64,000 nt of DNA from Staphylococcus simiae (GTDB lineage Bacteria; Bacillota; Bacilli; Staphylococcales; Staphylococcaceae), in contig NZ_CP071589.1 in assembly GCF_017357005.1 (NCBI RefSeq), positions 1,798,001-1,862,000 of the forward strand. Reading direction: 5' to 3'. The notes below the pieces were generated by a model. It was not told the origin of the DNA. It ran no database searches and saw only the letters and a list, made by a program, of their open reading frames with translations. The first letter of the stretch is position 1; every line of letters begins with the position of its first letter. Positions 1-8,491 of the stretch are shown here, piece by piece. A program made the translations under genes and the position numbers.

Positions 1-356
1 AAACTAGAATAATGCGGTGCTAATACAACTGTTATAGCCTCTTCAATACCATCTTTATGCATTTGTTCTACCGCTTCTTCAATATATGGAGAAATATGTT
101 TTAATCCTAAATATAATGAAAATTCAATGTCGGAATATGCATCATTTAATGCATTTAATAAAGCATCAGCTTGTCTATCTGTAGTCCCAGCTAAAGGTGA
201 TAATCCACCAATAAATTGATATCTATCTTTTAAATCTTGTAATTCTTCTTCAGTTGGACGTTTACCATGTCTGATATCAGTATAGTATGGTTCTATATCA
301 CTTTCTTTATAAGGTGTACCATAAGCCATAACTAATAATCCCATTTTTTTAGTCAT
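1..356 (-). CDS. hemH: Coproporphyrin III ferrochelatase, N-terminal part (runs off the window)
   Basis: This is the first 118 codons of ferrochelatase, which inserts iron into coproporphyrin III in the Gram-positive heme pathway. The start reads [15 protein letters not shown] and is followed by the family stretch [10 protein letters not shown] and the segment VLAPHYSS, which I recognise from S. aureus HemH (CpfC). The ATG at 356 follows an AAGG-type ribosome binding site. The gene lies 56 bases behind hemE on the same strand and is most likely co-transcribed with it. The C-terminal two thirds, including the catalytic His/Glu region, lie outside the window. Confidence 0.93.
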   Translation of the reverse strand, partial: MTKKMGLLVMAYGTPYKESDIEPYYTDIRHGKRPTEEELQDLKDRYQFIGGLSPLAGTTDRQADALLNALNDAYSDIEFSLYLGLKHISPYIEEAVEQMHKDGIEEAITVVLAPHYSS

Positions 357-412
357 TGATAAAACCTTCCTTTAATTGAAATATGTTGCTTTAGCACAAT
401 ATAATTACCGTA

Positions 413-1447
413 CTATTTTTGAGTATAATTGTGTACAAATTCGCTCACACGTCTTAATGTTTCCGGCTGTACTTCTGGGAATACACCATGACCTAAATTA
501 AAAATATGTTTACCATACGTCATACCTTGATCTAAAATAGGTTTCAATCTTTCTTCGATGACATCCCAAGGTGCTAATAACAGAGAAGGATCTAAATTAC
601 CTTGAAGGGTTTTTGATATGCCTAGTTGTTGTGCTTCTTTAATCGATGTGCGCCAATCAAGCCCTAAAACATCAATTGGTAAATCATTCCATTCATTAAT
701 TAAATGGCTTGCGCCAACACCAAATAAAATGACTGGTACATCATATTGAGCTTTAATCTCACTAATTAAACGTTCCATTTTAGGTTTAATGTAGTATCTA
801 TAATCTTGAACATTAAGTGCACCAACCCATGAGTCGAATATTTGAATTAACTCTGCTCCAGCTTCAATCTGAGCGCCCACATAGGCTACTGAAACATTTA
901 CTAGATGATCCATTAAACTAAACCATGTTGCTTCATCACGATACATCATTGCTTTTGTAAAATTATAATTTTTTGAAGGGCCACCTTCAATCATATAAGA
1001 GGCTAATGTAAATGGCGCTCCTGTAAATCCAATTAATGGTACATTCAATTTTTCTTCAGTTAATAATTTAATTGTATCTAAAACGTAAGGAACATCTCGT
1101 TTTGGATCAATTTGTGATAACTTTTCGACATCTTGCACTGTCTTAATTGGATTATGTATAACTGGACCAATACCCGATTTTATTTCTACATCAACGCCAA
1201 TGGGTTGCAATGGCGTCATAATATCTTTATACAAAATTGCAGCATCTGTGTTGTAATTATCAACTGGTAAATGTGTCACATAAGCACATAATTCAGGTTG
1301 ATGAGTTATTTCGAATAATGAATATTTTTCTTTCAATTTACGATATTCAGGCTGAGAGCGACCTGCTTGTCTCATAAACCACACTGGTGTATGTGTCGTT
1401 TTTTCGCCTTTTATCATTTTTAAAATTGTATCGTTTTTATAATGCAC
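413..1447 (-). CDS. hemE: Uroporphyrinogen decarboxylase
   Basis: HemE decarboxylates the four acetate side chains of uroporphyrinogen III to give coproporphyrinogen III, a cytosolic step of heme synthesis. The 344-residue length is normal for the family. The N-terminal signature [11 protein letters not shown] (about residues 21-31) carries the substrate-binding Arg residues, and [17 protein letters not shown] and the C-terminal [10 protein letters not shown] are also typical. The start is a GTG codon at 1447, seven bases behind a strong AGGAGG site; there is no better ATG. It is the first gene of a leftward hemE-hemH unit. Upstream is a 260-base space shared with the divergent traP. Confidence 0.96.
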   Translation of the reverse strand: MHYKNDTILKMIKGEKTTHTPVWFMRQAGRSQPEYRKLKEKYSLFEITHQPELCAYVTHLPVDNYNTDAAILYKDIMTPLQPIGVDVEIKSGIGPVIHNPIKTVQDVEKLSQIDPKRDVPYVLDTIKLLTEEKLNVPLIGFTGAPFTLASYMIEGGPSKNYNFTKAMMYRDEATWFSLMDHLVNVSVAYVGAQIEAGAELIQIFDSWVGALNVQDYRYYIKPKMERLISEIKAQYDVPVILFGVGASHLINEWNDLPIDVLGLDWRTSIKEAQQLGISKTLQGNLDPSLLLAPWDVIEERLKPILDQGMTYGKHIFNLGHGVFPEVQPETLRRVSEFVHNYTQK

Positions 1448-1711
1448 CGAAAGGCCTCCTAATTAAAATCATTCTTATCTATAGTATCACATTGATAAAT
1501 TATACGTATTTAATACAATCAATTGTCATAAAACCGACATTTAAATTTTTTATCAATTGATTAATCATTCTTATTAGTTTATTAACAGTTATGAATATTT
1601 CCATTTTAATTTACTAACAATATCTATTATATAAATATTATTATGACATTAATAGTGGCAATCAAAGCTTTATAATCGTATAATGGATTAAAAAATAAGG
1701 GGGCCATCATG

Positions 1712-2215
1712 ATGAAAAAATTATTCACTTCATATGGAACTTACGGATTTTTAAACCAAATTAAATTGAATCACCCTGATCACCATTTGTTTCAATTTTC
1801 TACTGCCGATTCATCAGTTATATTTGAAGAAACAACTGGTAAAACTGTACTAACTTCACCTGCTGTTTATGAAGTTATAAAAGAAATTGGTGAATTTAGC
1901 GAAGAACATTTTTATTGTGCCATTTTTATCCCAACGACTGAAGATCATAAATACCAATTAGAGAAAAAGTTATATAGTTCTGATGAAGACTTTAAAAACT
2001 TTGGTGGTTTTAAAAGTTATCGTCTACTTAGACCATCAAAAGGAACAACTTATAAAATTTACTTTGGCTTTGCAGATAGACAAACATATGAAGACTTTAA
2101 AAACTCAGAAACATTTGCCCTTAATTTTTCTAAAGAGGCATTAAGTCATTACTTTGGTTCAAGTGGACAACATTCTAGTTATTTCGAACGTTATTTATTC
2201 CCTATTAAAGAATAA
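1712..2215 (+). CDS. traP: TRAP-type signal transduction / antibiotic monooxygenase-fold protein
   Basis: This is the homologue of S. aureus TRAP (target of RNAIII-activating protein), 167 residues, with a C-terminal ABM-like fold. The role first proposed for it in agr signalling has been disputed; a role in stress or DNA protection is also discussed. Counting from the second ATG (1712, eight bases after GGGGG), the three histidines reported to be phosphorylated fall at His66, His79 and His154, and all are present. The ending SGQHSSYFERYL is strongly conserved. Other positions differ markedly from the S. aureus protein as I remember it, so this is one of the more diverged genes here. The ATG at 1709 is an alternative start. 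Confidence 0.88.
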   Translation: MKKLFTSYGTYGFLNQIKLNHPDHHLFQFSTADSSVIFEETTGKTVLTSPAVYEVIKEIGEFSEEHFYCAIFIPTTEDHKYQLEKKLYSSDEDFKNFGGFKSYRLLRPSKGTTYKIYFGFADRQTYEDFKNSETFALNFSKEALSHYFGSSGQHSSYFERYLFPIKE

Positions 2216-2239
2216 ATGAATTAAATTATAAAATAGTTG

Positions 2240-2274
2240 AAGCAGGTAAATTAGCTAACATTTTACCTGCTTTG
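2240..2274. terminator. Bidirectional hairpin between traP and ecsB
   Basis: AAGCAGGTAAA pairs with TTTACCTGCTT across a short loop, followed by a T-rich stretch. It lies between the convergent traP and ecsB and could end both transcripts. Confidence 0.75.
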
Positions 2275-2313
2275 TTAATGTTTAAATACTTATATAAATT
2301 CAGAATTTAATGT

Positions 2314-3537
2314 TTAGTCTCTCAGTAATGTTTCTTGATATTTTAACTTTTTAATAATACTTCGTATCGTTAACCAACCTACAATGAAGAACACAATGGC
2401 TGCATATGCTAATATCCAATGTGTCATTATAAATGTCACACTTAAAATGATGCCTATGACTATCATTAAACGATATAAAAATTGTTCATATCCTTTGATT
2501 ACTTTTGAATCTGCTACTGGCCAAACTTGTGGCCATAACCCATAAGCTTGTTGTGAATAAAATTGCGCCATTTGTAATAATATCAAGTACATAAACAATG
2601 CTCCAATGATAATTGTCACAATCGTATAGGGTAACCAAATCATCAATAGCACTGCAATAATAATTAATCTAAAGATGATATTAAAGGCATCTCTTCCTCT
2701 AATAAAACTTCGTTTAAATAAAAATAAATACATTGCATTAGAATTGAACTTCTTCCCTTTAGGAACATTTAATAAAACATCTAAATATTTACGTCTTACG
2801 GCAGATTCTTTTAAATGTTTAACATCAGTAAACATATTTACAAATTTATAATAATTCATATGATGTCGTTGCTCTACTGCTATCATTCTTTCCCAAGGAT
2901 ATAAATATTGTGGTTTAACTTTCTTAAGTAACCACTCAATAAACACAGGAATTAATAGTAATACAATTGCAATATACAGTTTTGGTCCTAGTAATAAATA
3001 ATAACTAATAATAAATGTGACCATTAAGATAATATTAGTAGCTACTAATGAAAAACGTGATTGATAACTTTGCCATCTCAGTCGTAAACCTAAATATGGA
3101 AAGAGCAATGCACTGATTATAACAAAAACATAAAATATAACTGCTTTATGATTGATATTATAAAAAAGTGGAAACATAACGACTAACGTGATGATCGATA
3201 ATAAAATTCTTGAAAAATAGCTATATATTAAACTTATTTTCATATATTTAGTCATATGTTTTTCAAACGGTAGTAAGAATAATTTGTCAGCTTCTTTCAA
3301 TAAAGGTCTAATGGGAAAAATTGAAATAACACTTAAAATGATCGCAGCAATAAGTGCAAAATTAACATTATCAGGAATATGTTGTAACCATTCTCCATAA
3401 CCAAAAATGAAGGCGCCTAATAAAATTAATAAAAAGACCATAAAATGGCCATTAAAAATAAATTTATTATAATACATCTTTTCTTTACGTATAGCCTTCA
3501 AACGTTTATTAAATAATTCAACAGCAAAGTCACGCAT
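2314..3537 (-). CDS. ecsB: Ecs ABC transporter membrane subunit
   Basis: EcsB is the integral membrane partner of the EcsA ATPase. In Bacillus the Ecs transporter affects regulated intramembrane proteolysis and protein secretion; its substrate is not established. The protein is very hydrophobic, with paired membrane helices at about residues 30-65, 105-155, 165-205, 290-325 and 350-395, and starts MRDFAVELFNKRLKAIRKEK. I chose the ATG at 3537 (407 residues) because AAGGTGG lies eight bases before it; an upstream GTG at 3549 overlaps that site. The start overlaps the end of ecsA by eight bases, indicating translational coupling. Confidence 0.92.
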   Translation of the reverse strand: MRDFAVELFNKRLKAIRKEKMYYNKFIFNGHFMVFLLILLGAFIFGYGEWLQHIPDNVNFALIAAIILSVISIFPIRPLLKEADKLFLLPFEKHMTKYMKISLIYSYFSRILLSIITLVVMFPLFYNINHKAVIFYVFVIISALLFPYLGLRLRWQSYQSRFSLVATNIILMVTFIISYYLLLGPKLYIAIVLLLIPVFIEWLLKKVKPQYLYPWERMIAVEQRHHMNYYKFVNMFTDVKHLKESAVRRKYLDVLLNVPKGKKFNSNAMYLFLFKRSFIRGRDAFNIIFRLIIIAVLLMIWLPYTIVTIIIGALFMYLILLQMAQFYSQQAYGLWPQVWPVADSKVIKGYEQFLYRLMIVIGIILSVTFIMTHWILAYAAIVFFIVGWLTIRSIIKKLKYQETLLRD

Positions 3538-4270
3538 GATGTTGTCCACCTTGTGTTACATGAATATAAATATCATCTAATGTTTGATGATGTAATCCCG
3601 TTTGTTGACGTAACTCTTCTAAGTTCCCAATTGCTACAATTTGACCTTCATCCAAGATGATGAAACGATCACAATATCTTTCAGCTGTCGCAAGAATATG
3701 TGTACTCATCAATACTGTTCTACCTTCATTTTTCTTTTCTACCATTAAATCTAACATTGATTGAATTCCCAATGGATCTAAACCTAGAAATGGTTCGTCA
3801 ATAATATACAATTCAGGATTTACAATAAAAGCACAGATAATCATAACCTTTTGTTTCATCCCTTTTGAAAAATGACTTGGGAATATTTTAAGTTCATTGT
3901 TTAACCTAAATGTTTCTAATAAAGGTTTAGCGCGTGACATTGCCTCATCATAATCAATATCATAAGCCATTGCCGTCATTTCAATGTGTTCTTCTAATGT
4001 CAATTCATCATATATTACCGGTGATTCTGGTATATATGAAAGTTTTCTTCTATATGTTTCAATATCATCATTTATATTTACGTTTGAAATAGCTAATTGG
4101 CCTTCCATTGGTGTTAACAGACCAAGCATATGTTTGATTGTGGTACTTTTACCAGCACCATTTAATCCAATCAAACCAACTATTTCTCCAGAATGTAGTT
4201 CGAAATTAATATCTTTAATTACAGGGCGTTTACCATAACCTCCTGTAAGATGTTCAACTTTAACTGTCAT
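3530..4270 (-). CDS. ecsA: Ecs ABC transporter ATP-binding subunit
   Basis: EcsA is the ATPase that drives EcsB at the cytoplasmic membrane. The 246 residues contain Walker A (GLNGAGKST, about 36-44), a Q-loop, Walker B followed by the catalytic Glu (LYIIDEPFLGLDP) and an H-loop (STHIL). The signature loop reads FSKGMKQK instead of LSGGQ, which is usual for this subfamily. A strong GGAGGTGC lies upstream of the ATG. The gene is divergent from hit, with about 130 bases between them. Confidence 0.94.
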   Translation of the reverse strand: MTVKVEHLTGGYGKRPVIKDINFELHSGEIVGLIGLNGAGKSTTIKHMLGLLTPMEGQLAISNVNINDDIETYRRKLSYIPESPVIYDELTLEEHIEMTAMAYDIDYDEAMSRAKPLLETFRLNNELKIFPSHFSKGMKQKVMIICAFIVNPELYIIDEPFLGLDPLGIQSMLDLMVEKKNEGRTVLMSTHILATAERYCDRFIILDEGQIVAIGNLEELRQQTGLHHQTLDDIYIHVTQGGQHHA

Positions 4271-4403
4271 ATTGCACCTCCATGACTTTCATTGTACCAA
4301 AAATTGAGAGACTCTCATATTAAATAGCTATGTCTTAATATCGATTTATCTTCGACAATGATATAATAAAATCAAATATTACTTGAATAGGAGTGTCGTA
4401 TTT

Positions 4404-4829
4404 ATGGCTGAAACAATTTTTAGTAAAATTTTATCTGGTGAGATTCCAAGTTATAAAGTTTATGAGAATGACTATGTTTATGCTTTTTTAGATATTTCGC
4501 AAGTGACTAAAGGTCATACTTTATTAATACCTAAGAAACCTTCAGCAAATATTTTTGAAACTGATGAAGAAACAATGAAACATATTGGTGCTGCTCTACC
4601 AAAAGTTGCTAACGCAATTAAACAAGCATTCAATCCTGATGGTTTAAATATCATTCAAAATAATGGTGAATTTGCTGATCAATCTGTATTCCATCTACAT
4701 TTTCATCTAATACCACGATATGAAAATGATATTGATGGTTTCGGTTATAAATGGGAAACACATGAGGAAACAATAGATGATGATGCTAAACAAGAGCTAG
4801 CAACTTTAATTCAATCACAATTTGAATAA
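4404..4829 (+). CDS. hit: HIT-family nucleotide hydrolase
   Basis: This is a histidine triad protein of the Hint branch, a small cytosolic hydrolase of nucleoside phosphoramidates and dinucleotides. The triad HLHFHL places histidines at 97, 99 and 101. The 140-residue length is normal, and the N-terminal FSKILSGEIPSYKVYEN is typical of bacterial HIT proteins. I set the start at the ATG at 4404, behind AGGAG; an in-frame TTG at 4383 has no good site. As in other Firmicutes, hit sits divergently beside ecsA. The cellular substrate is not known. Confidence 0.93.
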   Translation: MAETIFSKILSGEIPSYKVYENDYVYAFLDISQVTKGHTLLIPKKPSANIFETDEETMKHIGAALPKVANAIKQAFNPDGLNIIQNNGEFADQSVFHLHFHLIPRYENDIDGFGYKWETHEETIDDDAKQELATLIQSQFE

Positions 4830-4833
4830 ATAT

Positions 4834-4858
4834 GCTTACCAGCTTAATATTTGGGTAT
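4834..4858 (+). promoter_or_regulatory. Possible sigma-B promoter upstream of the YtxH-like gene
   Basis: GCTTAC, a 13-base spacer, then GGGTAT resembles the sigma-B consensus GTTTAA-N12-15-GGGTAT. It lies about 90 bases before the ATG at 4946. The -10 is perfect and the -35 is four out of six. Confidence 0.4.
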
Positions 4859-4945
4859 ACTATTATTAATCTGAAGTTAAAATATTAATTTCAACTATGA
4901 CACATTAATATTTATTTGTACGACATAACAGTGAGGAGAATTCAA

Positions 4946-5311
4946 ATGAAAGTATCACGTATCTTATTTGGTGTCGGTGTCGGTGTAGCAGCAGGATTTG
5001 CTGTTGCTCTGCAAGGACGCGATGATAAAAGTGTTAAACATAACACAATTGACAAAACAGCCCCTACCGGCTCAAGAACTGAATTACAACTTGAAATAGA
5101 TAATATTAAACAAAGTTTTAATGATATCTTGAACTACAGTTCCCAAATTAAAAATGAAAGTGCTGAATTTGGGGGATCAATCGGTGAAGAATTTAAAACA
5201 CTCATCGGTAATTTCAAATCAGACATTAACCCTAATATTGAACGTCTACAATCTCATATTGAGAATTTACAAAATCGTGGCGAAGATATAGGTAATGAAT
5301 TATCAAAATAA
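4946..5311 (+). CDS. YtxH-like membrane-anchored protein
   Basis: The function of this 121-residue protein is unknown. The N-terminus MKVSRILFGVGVGVAAGFAV is a glycine-rich membrane segment like that of YtxH-domain proteins, followed by a charged segment and a helical, probably coiled-coil tail (about residues 45-120) rich in Glu, Asn and Ile. I chose the ATG at 4946 because GAGGAG lies eight bases before it; an upstream in-frame start at 4916 has no such site. A sigma-B-like promoter precedes it and a strong terminator follows, so it is probably a monocistronic stress gene. A second YtxH-like gene lies at 61163. Confidence 0.8.
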   Translation: MKVSRILFGVGVGVAAGFAVALQGRDDKSVKHNTIDKTAPTGSRTELQLEIDNIKQSFNDILNYSSQIKNESAEFGGSIGEEFKTLIGNFKSDINPNIERLQSHIENLQNRGEDIGNELSK

Positions 5312-5316
5312 TTGTT

Positions 5317-5355
5317 AACACAGTGTGGCTCAATACCTGCACTGTGTTTTTTTTA
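5317..5355 (+). terminator. Rho-independent terminator after the YtxH-like gene
   Basis: AACACAGTG pairs with CACTGTGTT, followed by eight T residues on the plus strand. Confidence 0.88.
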
Positions 5356-5647
5356 AGATTAAGTCACTACTTATTTGTTAGCTATTATATATATTGTGAT
5401 ACAGTCATAAGAAGGTGATAAACATCATTCTATACTTAATCGTATACGGTTAATATTTCATGTTTGTATTTTAAAGTAATGAAAAACGAACATTTTCTCA
5501 TTAAATTCAGCCTGGTCTTGAGACAATCATAAAATAAATTCTCTAGAAAATTTATTCAGTCTTACTTCCTTTCAATACACGCATTGACTAATTTAACTTT
5601 TAGATAGATAATACCTATCGTATAGTGAAAAGAGATGAGGCGTTATT
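5356..5647. other. Intergenic region before the DUF3267 gene
   Basis: This is about 290 bases of AT-rich DNA. A short segment (5508-5525, CAGCCTGGTCTTGAGAC) resembles the edge of the intergenic repeat family seen elsewhere in the window. I see no convincing open reading frame or RNA. Confidence 0.5.
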
Positions 5648-6205
5648 ATGTTTTTATGTAAACGACAATTAGATATACATGCACGTTTTGGTCTACCAAG
5701 AATTGCATTTATGAGCGTAGTATCTACAATCATTATGTTTTTAGTTAGTTATGAAATCATGTATTTCTTCTCTAATACACGATTATCAGATCATCATTTT
5801 CTAGTTTTTTTATTTTGTGTAGTGCTTATGTATCCACTTCATAAAAGCGTCCATTTATTATTTTTCTTACCCTATTATCAATCATTCAAAGTTCATAAAT
5901 TAACTAATCGACGCTGGTTATTATTTTATAATACGTATGTCAATACACCAGTTCATAAAATTTATTTTTGTATCAATTTAATATTACCACTTGTATTACT
6001 AACAACATTATTTGTAGTGTTAACCATTCACTACCCTCAATATGGTCATTACTTTATGTTTTTATTATCACTAAATTTTGGGTTTTCTATTTTAGATTTA
6101 CTCTATTTAAAAATCATCTTGTTTTCTAATTATGGTCAATATATTGAAGAACATAGTACTGGTATTCATATTTTGAAAAAAACCAACAAGCACAAGTATT
6201 TATAA
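5648..6205 (+). CDS. DUF3267 family integral membrane protein
   Basis: This 185-residue membrane protein resembles the DUF3267 family, which is related to zinc metalloproteases. Four hydrophobic segments are visible (about 20-42, 48-78, 105-128 and 135-158). The second contains LHKSVH, with His65 and His69 where metallopeptidase relatives have HExxH; here the Glu is Lys, so peptidase activity is doubtful. The ATG follows GATGAGG. It is a stand-alone plus-strand gene between two terminator-like hairpins. Function unknown. Confidence 0.78.
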   Translation: MFLCKRQLDIHARFGLPRIAFMSVVSTIIMFLVSYEIMYFFSNTRLSDHHFLVFLFCVVLMYPLHKSVHLLFFLPYYQSFKVHKLTNRRWLLFYNTYVNTPVHKIYFCINLILPLVLLTTLFVVLTIHYPQYGHYFMFLLSLNFGFSILDLLYLKIILFSNYGQYIEEHSTGIHILKKTNKHKYL

Positions 6206-6328
6206 TATTCTATATCATTGAATTTCGGACAAACAATATCCTATACGTCAAATTGTGAGCTTGGCAGTAACTGACTGACTGATGAAATACTAATAAATCA
6301 ATGATTTCTCACGCTAGTCAGTCTTGTC

Positions 6329-6387
6329 GGAGTAGAACAGAAATTAATTTTTTCAAAATTTATTTCTGTTCTACTCCTATTTTTTTA
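6329..6387. repeat. Intergenic hairpin repeat (GGAGTAGAACAGAAAT type), terminator-like
   Basis: GGAGTAGAACAGAAAT pairs with ATTTCTGTTCTACTCC around a T/A-rich loop and is followed by TATTTTTTT on the plus strand. It is a variant of the GGGAGTGGGACAGAAAT family found at 18761, 22133 and 57671 and probably ends the DUF3267 transcript. Confidence 0.75.
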
Positions 6388-6489
6388 TTAATTGACTCAT
6401 GCTGTAGTCTGATGCATTGCTTTTCTAATTGGTGATAATATAAATTTATGTTATATTTACGATGATTAACTAACAAAGGAGTTTCAACT

Positions 6490-7470
6490 ATGAAATCAAT
6501 AAACAAGCTCATTGTTCCGCTAACTGCAAGTGCATTATTATTAGGTGCATGTGGTTCAAACGCAACAGATTCGAAAGATAACACGTTAATTTCTTCAAAA
6601 GCTGGCGATGTAACTGTTGCTGATACTATGAAAAAAATCGGTAACGAACAAATCGCAAATGCTTCTTTTGATGTCATGTTAAATAAAATTTTAGCTGATA
6701 AATATAAAGATAAAGTGAATACCAAAGATATCGATAAAGAAATTGACAAAGAGCAAAAACAATATGGCGGTAAAGAACAATTTGAAAGTATGTTAAAACA
6801 GCAAAATTTAACATTGGATCAATATAAAGAACAAAAACGTACTGCTGAATATCAAAAGCAATTATTAGCTGATAAAGTTGATATTTCTGATAAAGAAATT
6901 AAAGAAGATACTAAAAAAGCTTCACATATTTTAATTAAAGTTAAATCTAAGAAAAGTGATAAAGAAGGTTTAGATGATAAAAAGGCCAAAGAAAAAGCAG
7001 AAGAAATCCAAAAAGAAGTAGCTAAAAATCCAGATAAATTTGGAGAAATTGCTAAGAAAGAATCTATGGATACATCCTCAGCTAAAAAAGATGGTTCATT
7101 AGGTTATGTCATCAAAGGACAAACTGTTGATTCATTCGAAAAAGCTTTATTCAAACTTAAAGATGGCGAAGTTTCTAAAGTTGTTAAATCTGATTACGGT
7201 TATCATATTATCAAGGCAGATAAACCGACTGACTTTAATTCTGAAAAAGCGAGCCTAAAATCTAAAATTATAGAACAAAAAGTACAAAAAAATCCTAAAC
7301 TTTTAACAGACGCATATAAAGATTTATTAAAAGAATATAAAGTAGACTACAAAGATCGTGACATTAAAAAAGCTGTCGATGATTCAATTTTAAACCCTGA
7401 AAAATTGAAACAACGTGCTTCACAAGATGGTCAAACACAACAGGCTGGTCTATCAGGAATGGGATCTTAA
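6490..7470 (+). CDS. prsA: Foldase lipoprotein PrsA (parvulin peptidyl-prolyl isomerase)
   Basis: PrsA is an extracytoplasmic lipoprotein that helps secreted proteins fold after Sec export. The N-terminus has a lipoprotein signal with lipobox LLGAC, giving lipidated Cys21. The parvulin domain runs from about residue 140 ([11 protein letters not shown]) to about 233 ([13 protein letters not shown]). Flanking helical segments rich in Lys/Asp form the chaperone part. The 326-residue length is close to the 320 of S. aureus; the N-terminal chaperone region and the Gln-rich C-terminal tail are more diverged than the isomerase domain. A GGAG site precedes the ATG. In S. aureus prsA belongs to the VraSR cell-wall stress regulon, and vraSR lies at the end of this window. 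Confidence 0.95.
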   Translation: MKSINKLIVPLTASALLLGACGSNATDSKDNTLISSKAGDVTVADTMKKIGNEQIANASFDVMLNKILADKYKDKVNTKDIDKEIDKEQKQYGGKEQFESMLKQQNLTLDQYKEQKRTAEYQKQLLADKVDISDKEIKEDTKKASHILIKVKSKKSDKEGLDDKKAKEKAEEIQKEVAKNPDKFGEIAKKESMDTSSAKKDGSLGYVIKGQTVDSFEKALFKLKDGEVSKVVKSDYGYHIIKADKPTDFNSEKASLKSKIIEQKVQKNPKLLTDAYKDLLKEYKVDYKDRDIKKAVDDSILNPEKLKQRASQDGQTQQAGLSGMGS

Positions 7471-7497
7471 TTAACACTAACTCAAAATTCATTAAAA

Positions 7498-7552
7498 TAA
7501 GAGCGTTATCAAATGTTGAAATAAACATTCGATAACGCTCTTATATTTTTTA
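7498..7552. terminator. Bidirectional terminator between prsA and yhaM
   Basis: AAGAGCGTTATC pairs with GATAACGCTCTT, with T/A-rich sequence on both sides. It serves the convergent prsA and yhaM. Confidence 0.88.
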
Positions 7553-8491
7553 ATCTAATGACTCTGGCTTATAGAAGCGACGATTTTCTAGACCAAATAT
7601 TTTATCTGTAAATTGACCTTTGTCTGTTTTCTTATATGCTTTTTCAAACATATTCATTTTGGCATCAATATTATCAATATAGCACAATATTTCTGCTTCT
7701 TTTAAATATGGTAATTTAGGAGAACCAAATTCTAATTTGCCATGATGAGATAGTATCATATGTCGTAATAATAATACTTCTTCTCCATCTATACTTAATT
7801 CTCTCGCTGCTTCAGCAACTTCATCACTAGCGATAGATATATGACCAAGTAAATTTCCTTCTACTGTATATGATGTAGCTACTGGTCCACTCAACTCTCT
7901 AACCTTACCTAAATCATGTAAAATAATAGCACTATACAATAAACTTCTATTCAATAACGGATAAATATCACATATTGACTTAGCAATACGTAGCATAGTT
8001 AAAACATGATAGCTTAAGCCACTAGCAAAGTTATGATGATGTGAGCTTGCTGCTGGGAAACTATAAAATTGTTGTTGATATTTTTTTAATAAATGACGTG
8101 TAATACGCTGTAGGTTAGCATTTTCAATATCTAACATAAAATGAGAAATTTCTTCTTGAATCTCTTCCGGTTTTAAAGGTGCGCCTTCAATAAAATCTTG
8201 TGTTCTCAATTGATCTTCTGCTGTGGCTAATCTAATTTGATTAACTTTCATTTGTTTATTACCGCGATAGTTAATCACATCACCTTTAACATGGACAATT
8301 TCTTCTGGTTTTATAATTTCCATATCTTTTTTTGTAGCTGTCCAAAATTTCGCTTCCATTTCACCACTTTTATCTTGTAAATGTAAAGTCATATAGTCTT
8401 TACCTTGTGCAGTAACACCTTGTGTCGCTTTATGCACTAAGAAAAAATGGTTAACTGAATCTCCGGGATTTAAATTCTCTACATTTCTCAT
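7550..8491 (-). CDS. yhaM: 3'-5' exoribonuclease YhaM (Cbf1)
   Basis: YhaM trims RNA from the 3' end in a metal-dependent reaction and acts in mRNA turnover. The 313 residues contain an N-terminal OB-fold (about 10-100) and an HD phosphohydrolase domain (about 155-300) with the metal-binding stretch ILHDLGKV and the downstream histidines of [14 protein letters not shown]. The ATG overlaps the stop of yhaN by four bases (ATGA), so translation is coupled. It is the last gene of the yhaO-yhaN-yhaM unit, an arrangement also seen in Bacillus. Confidence 0.94.
   Translation of the reverse strand: MRNVENLNPGDSVNHFFLVHKATQGVTAQGKDYMTLHLQDKSGEMEAKFWTATKKDMEIIKPEEIVHVKGDVINYRGNKQMKVNQIRLATAEDQLRTQDFIEGAPLKPEEIQEEISHFMLDIENANLQRITRHLLKKYQQQFYSFPAASSHHHNFASGLSYHVLTMLRIAKSICDIYPLLNRSLLYSAIILHDLGKVRELSGPVATSYTVEGNLLGHISIASDEVAEAARELSIDGEEVLLLRHMILSHHGKLEFGSPKLPYLKEAEILCYIDNIDAKMNMFEKAYKKTDKGQFTDKIFGLENRRFYKPESLD

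Noticed and set aside
3984..4238. Plus-strand frame opposite ecsA
   Set aside because: Antisense to the Walker region of an intact ABC gene, with no ribosome binding site.
6360..6749. Minus-strand frame overlapping the start of prsA
   Set aside because: It runs antisense through the signal peptide region of prsA and into a terminator-like repeat.
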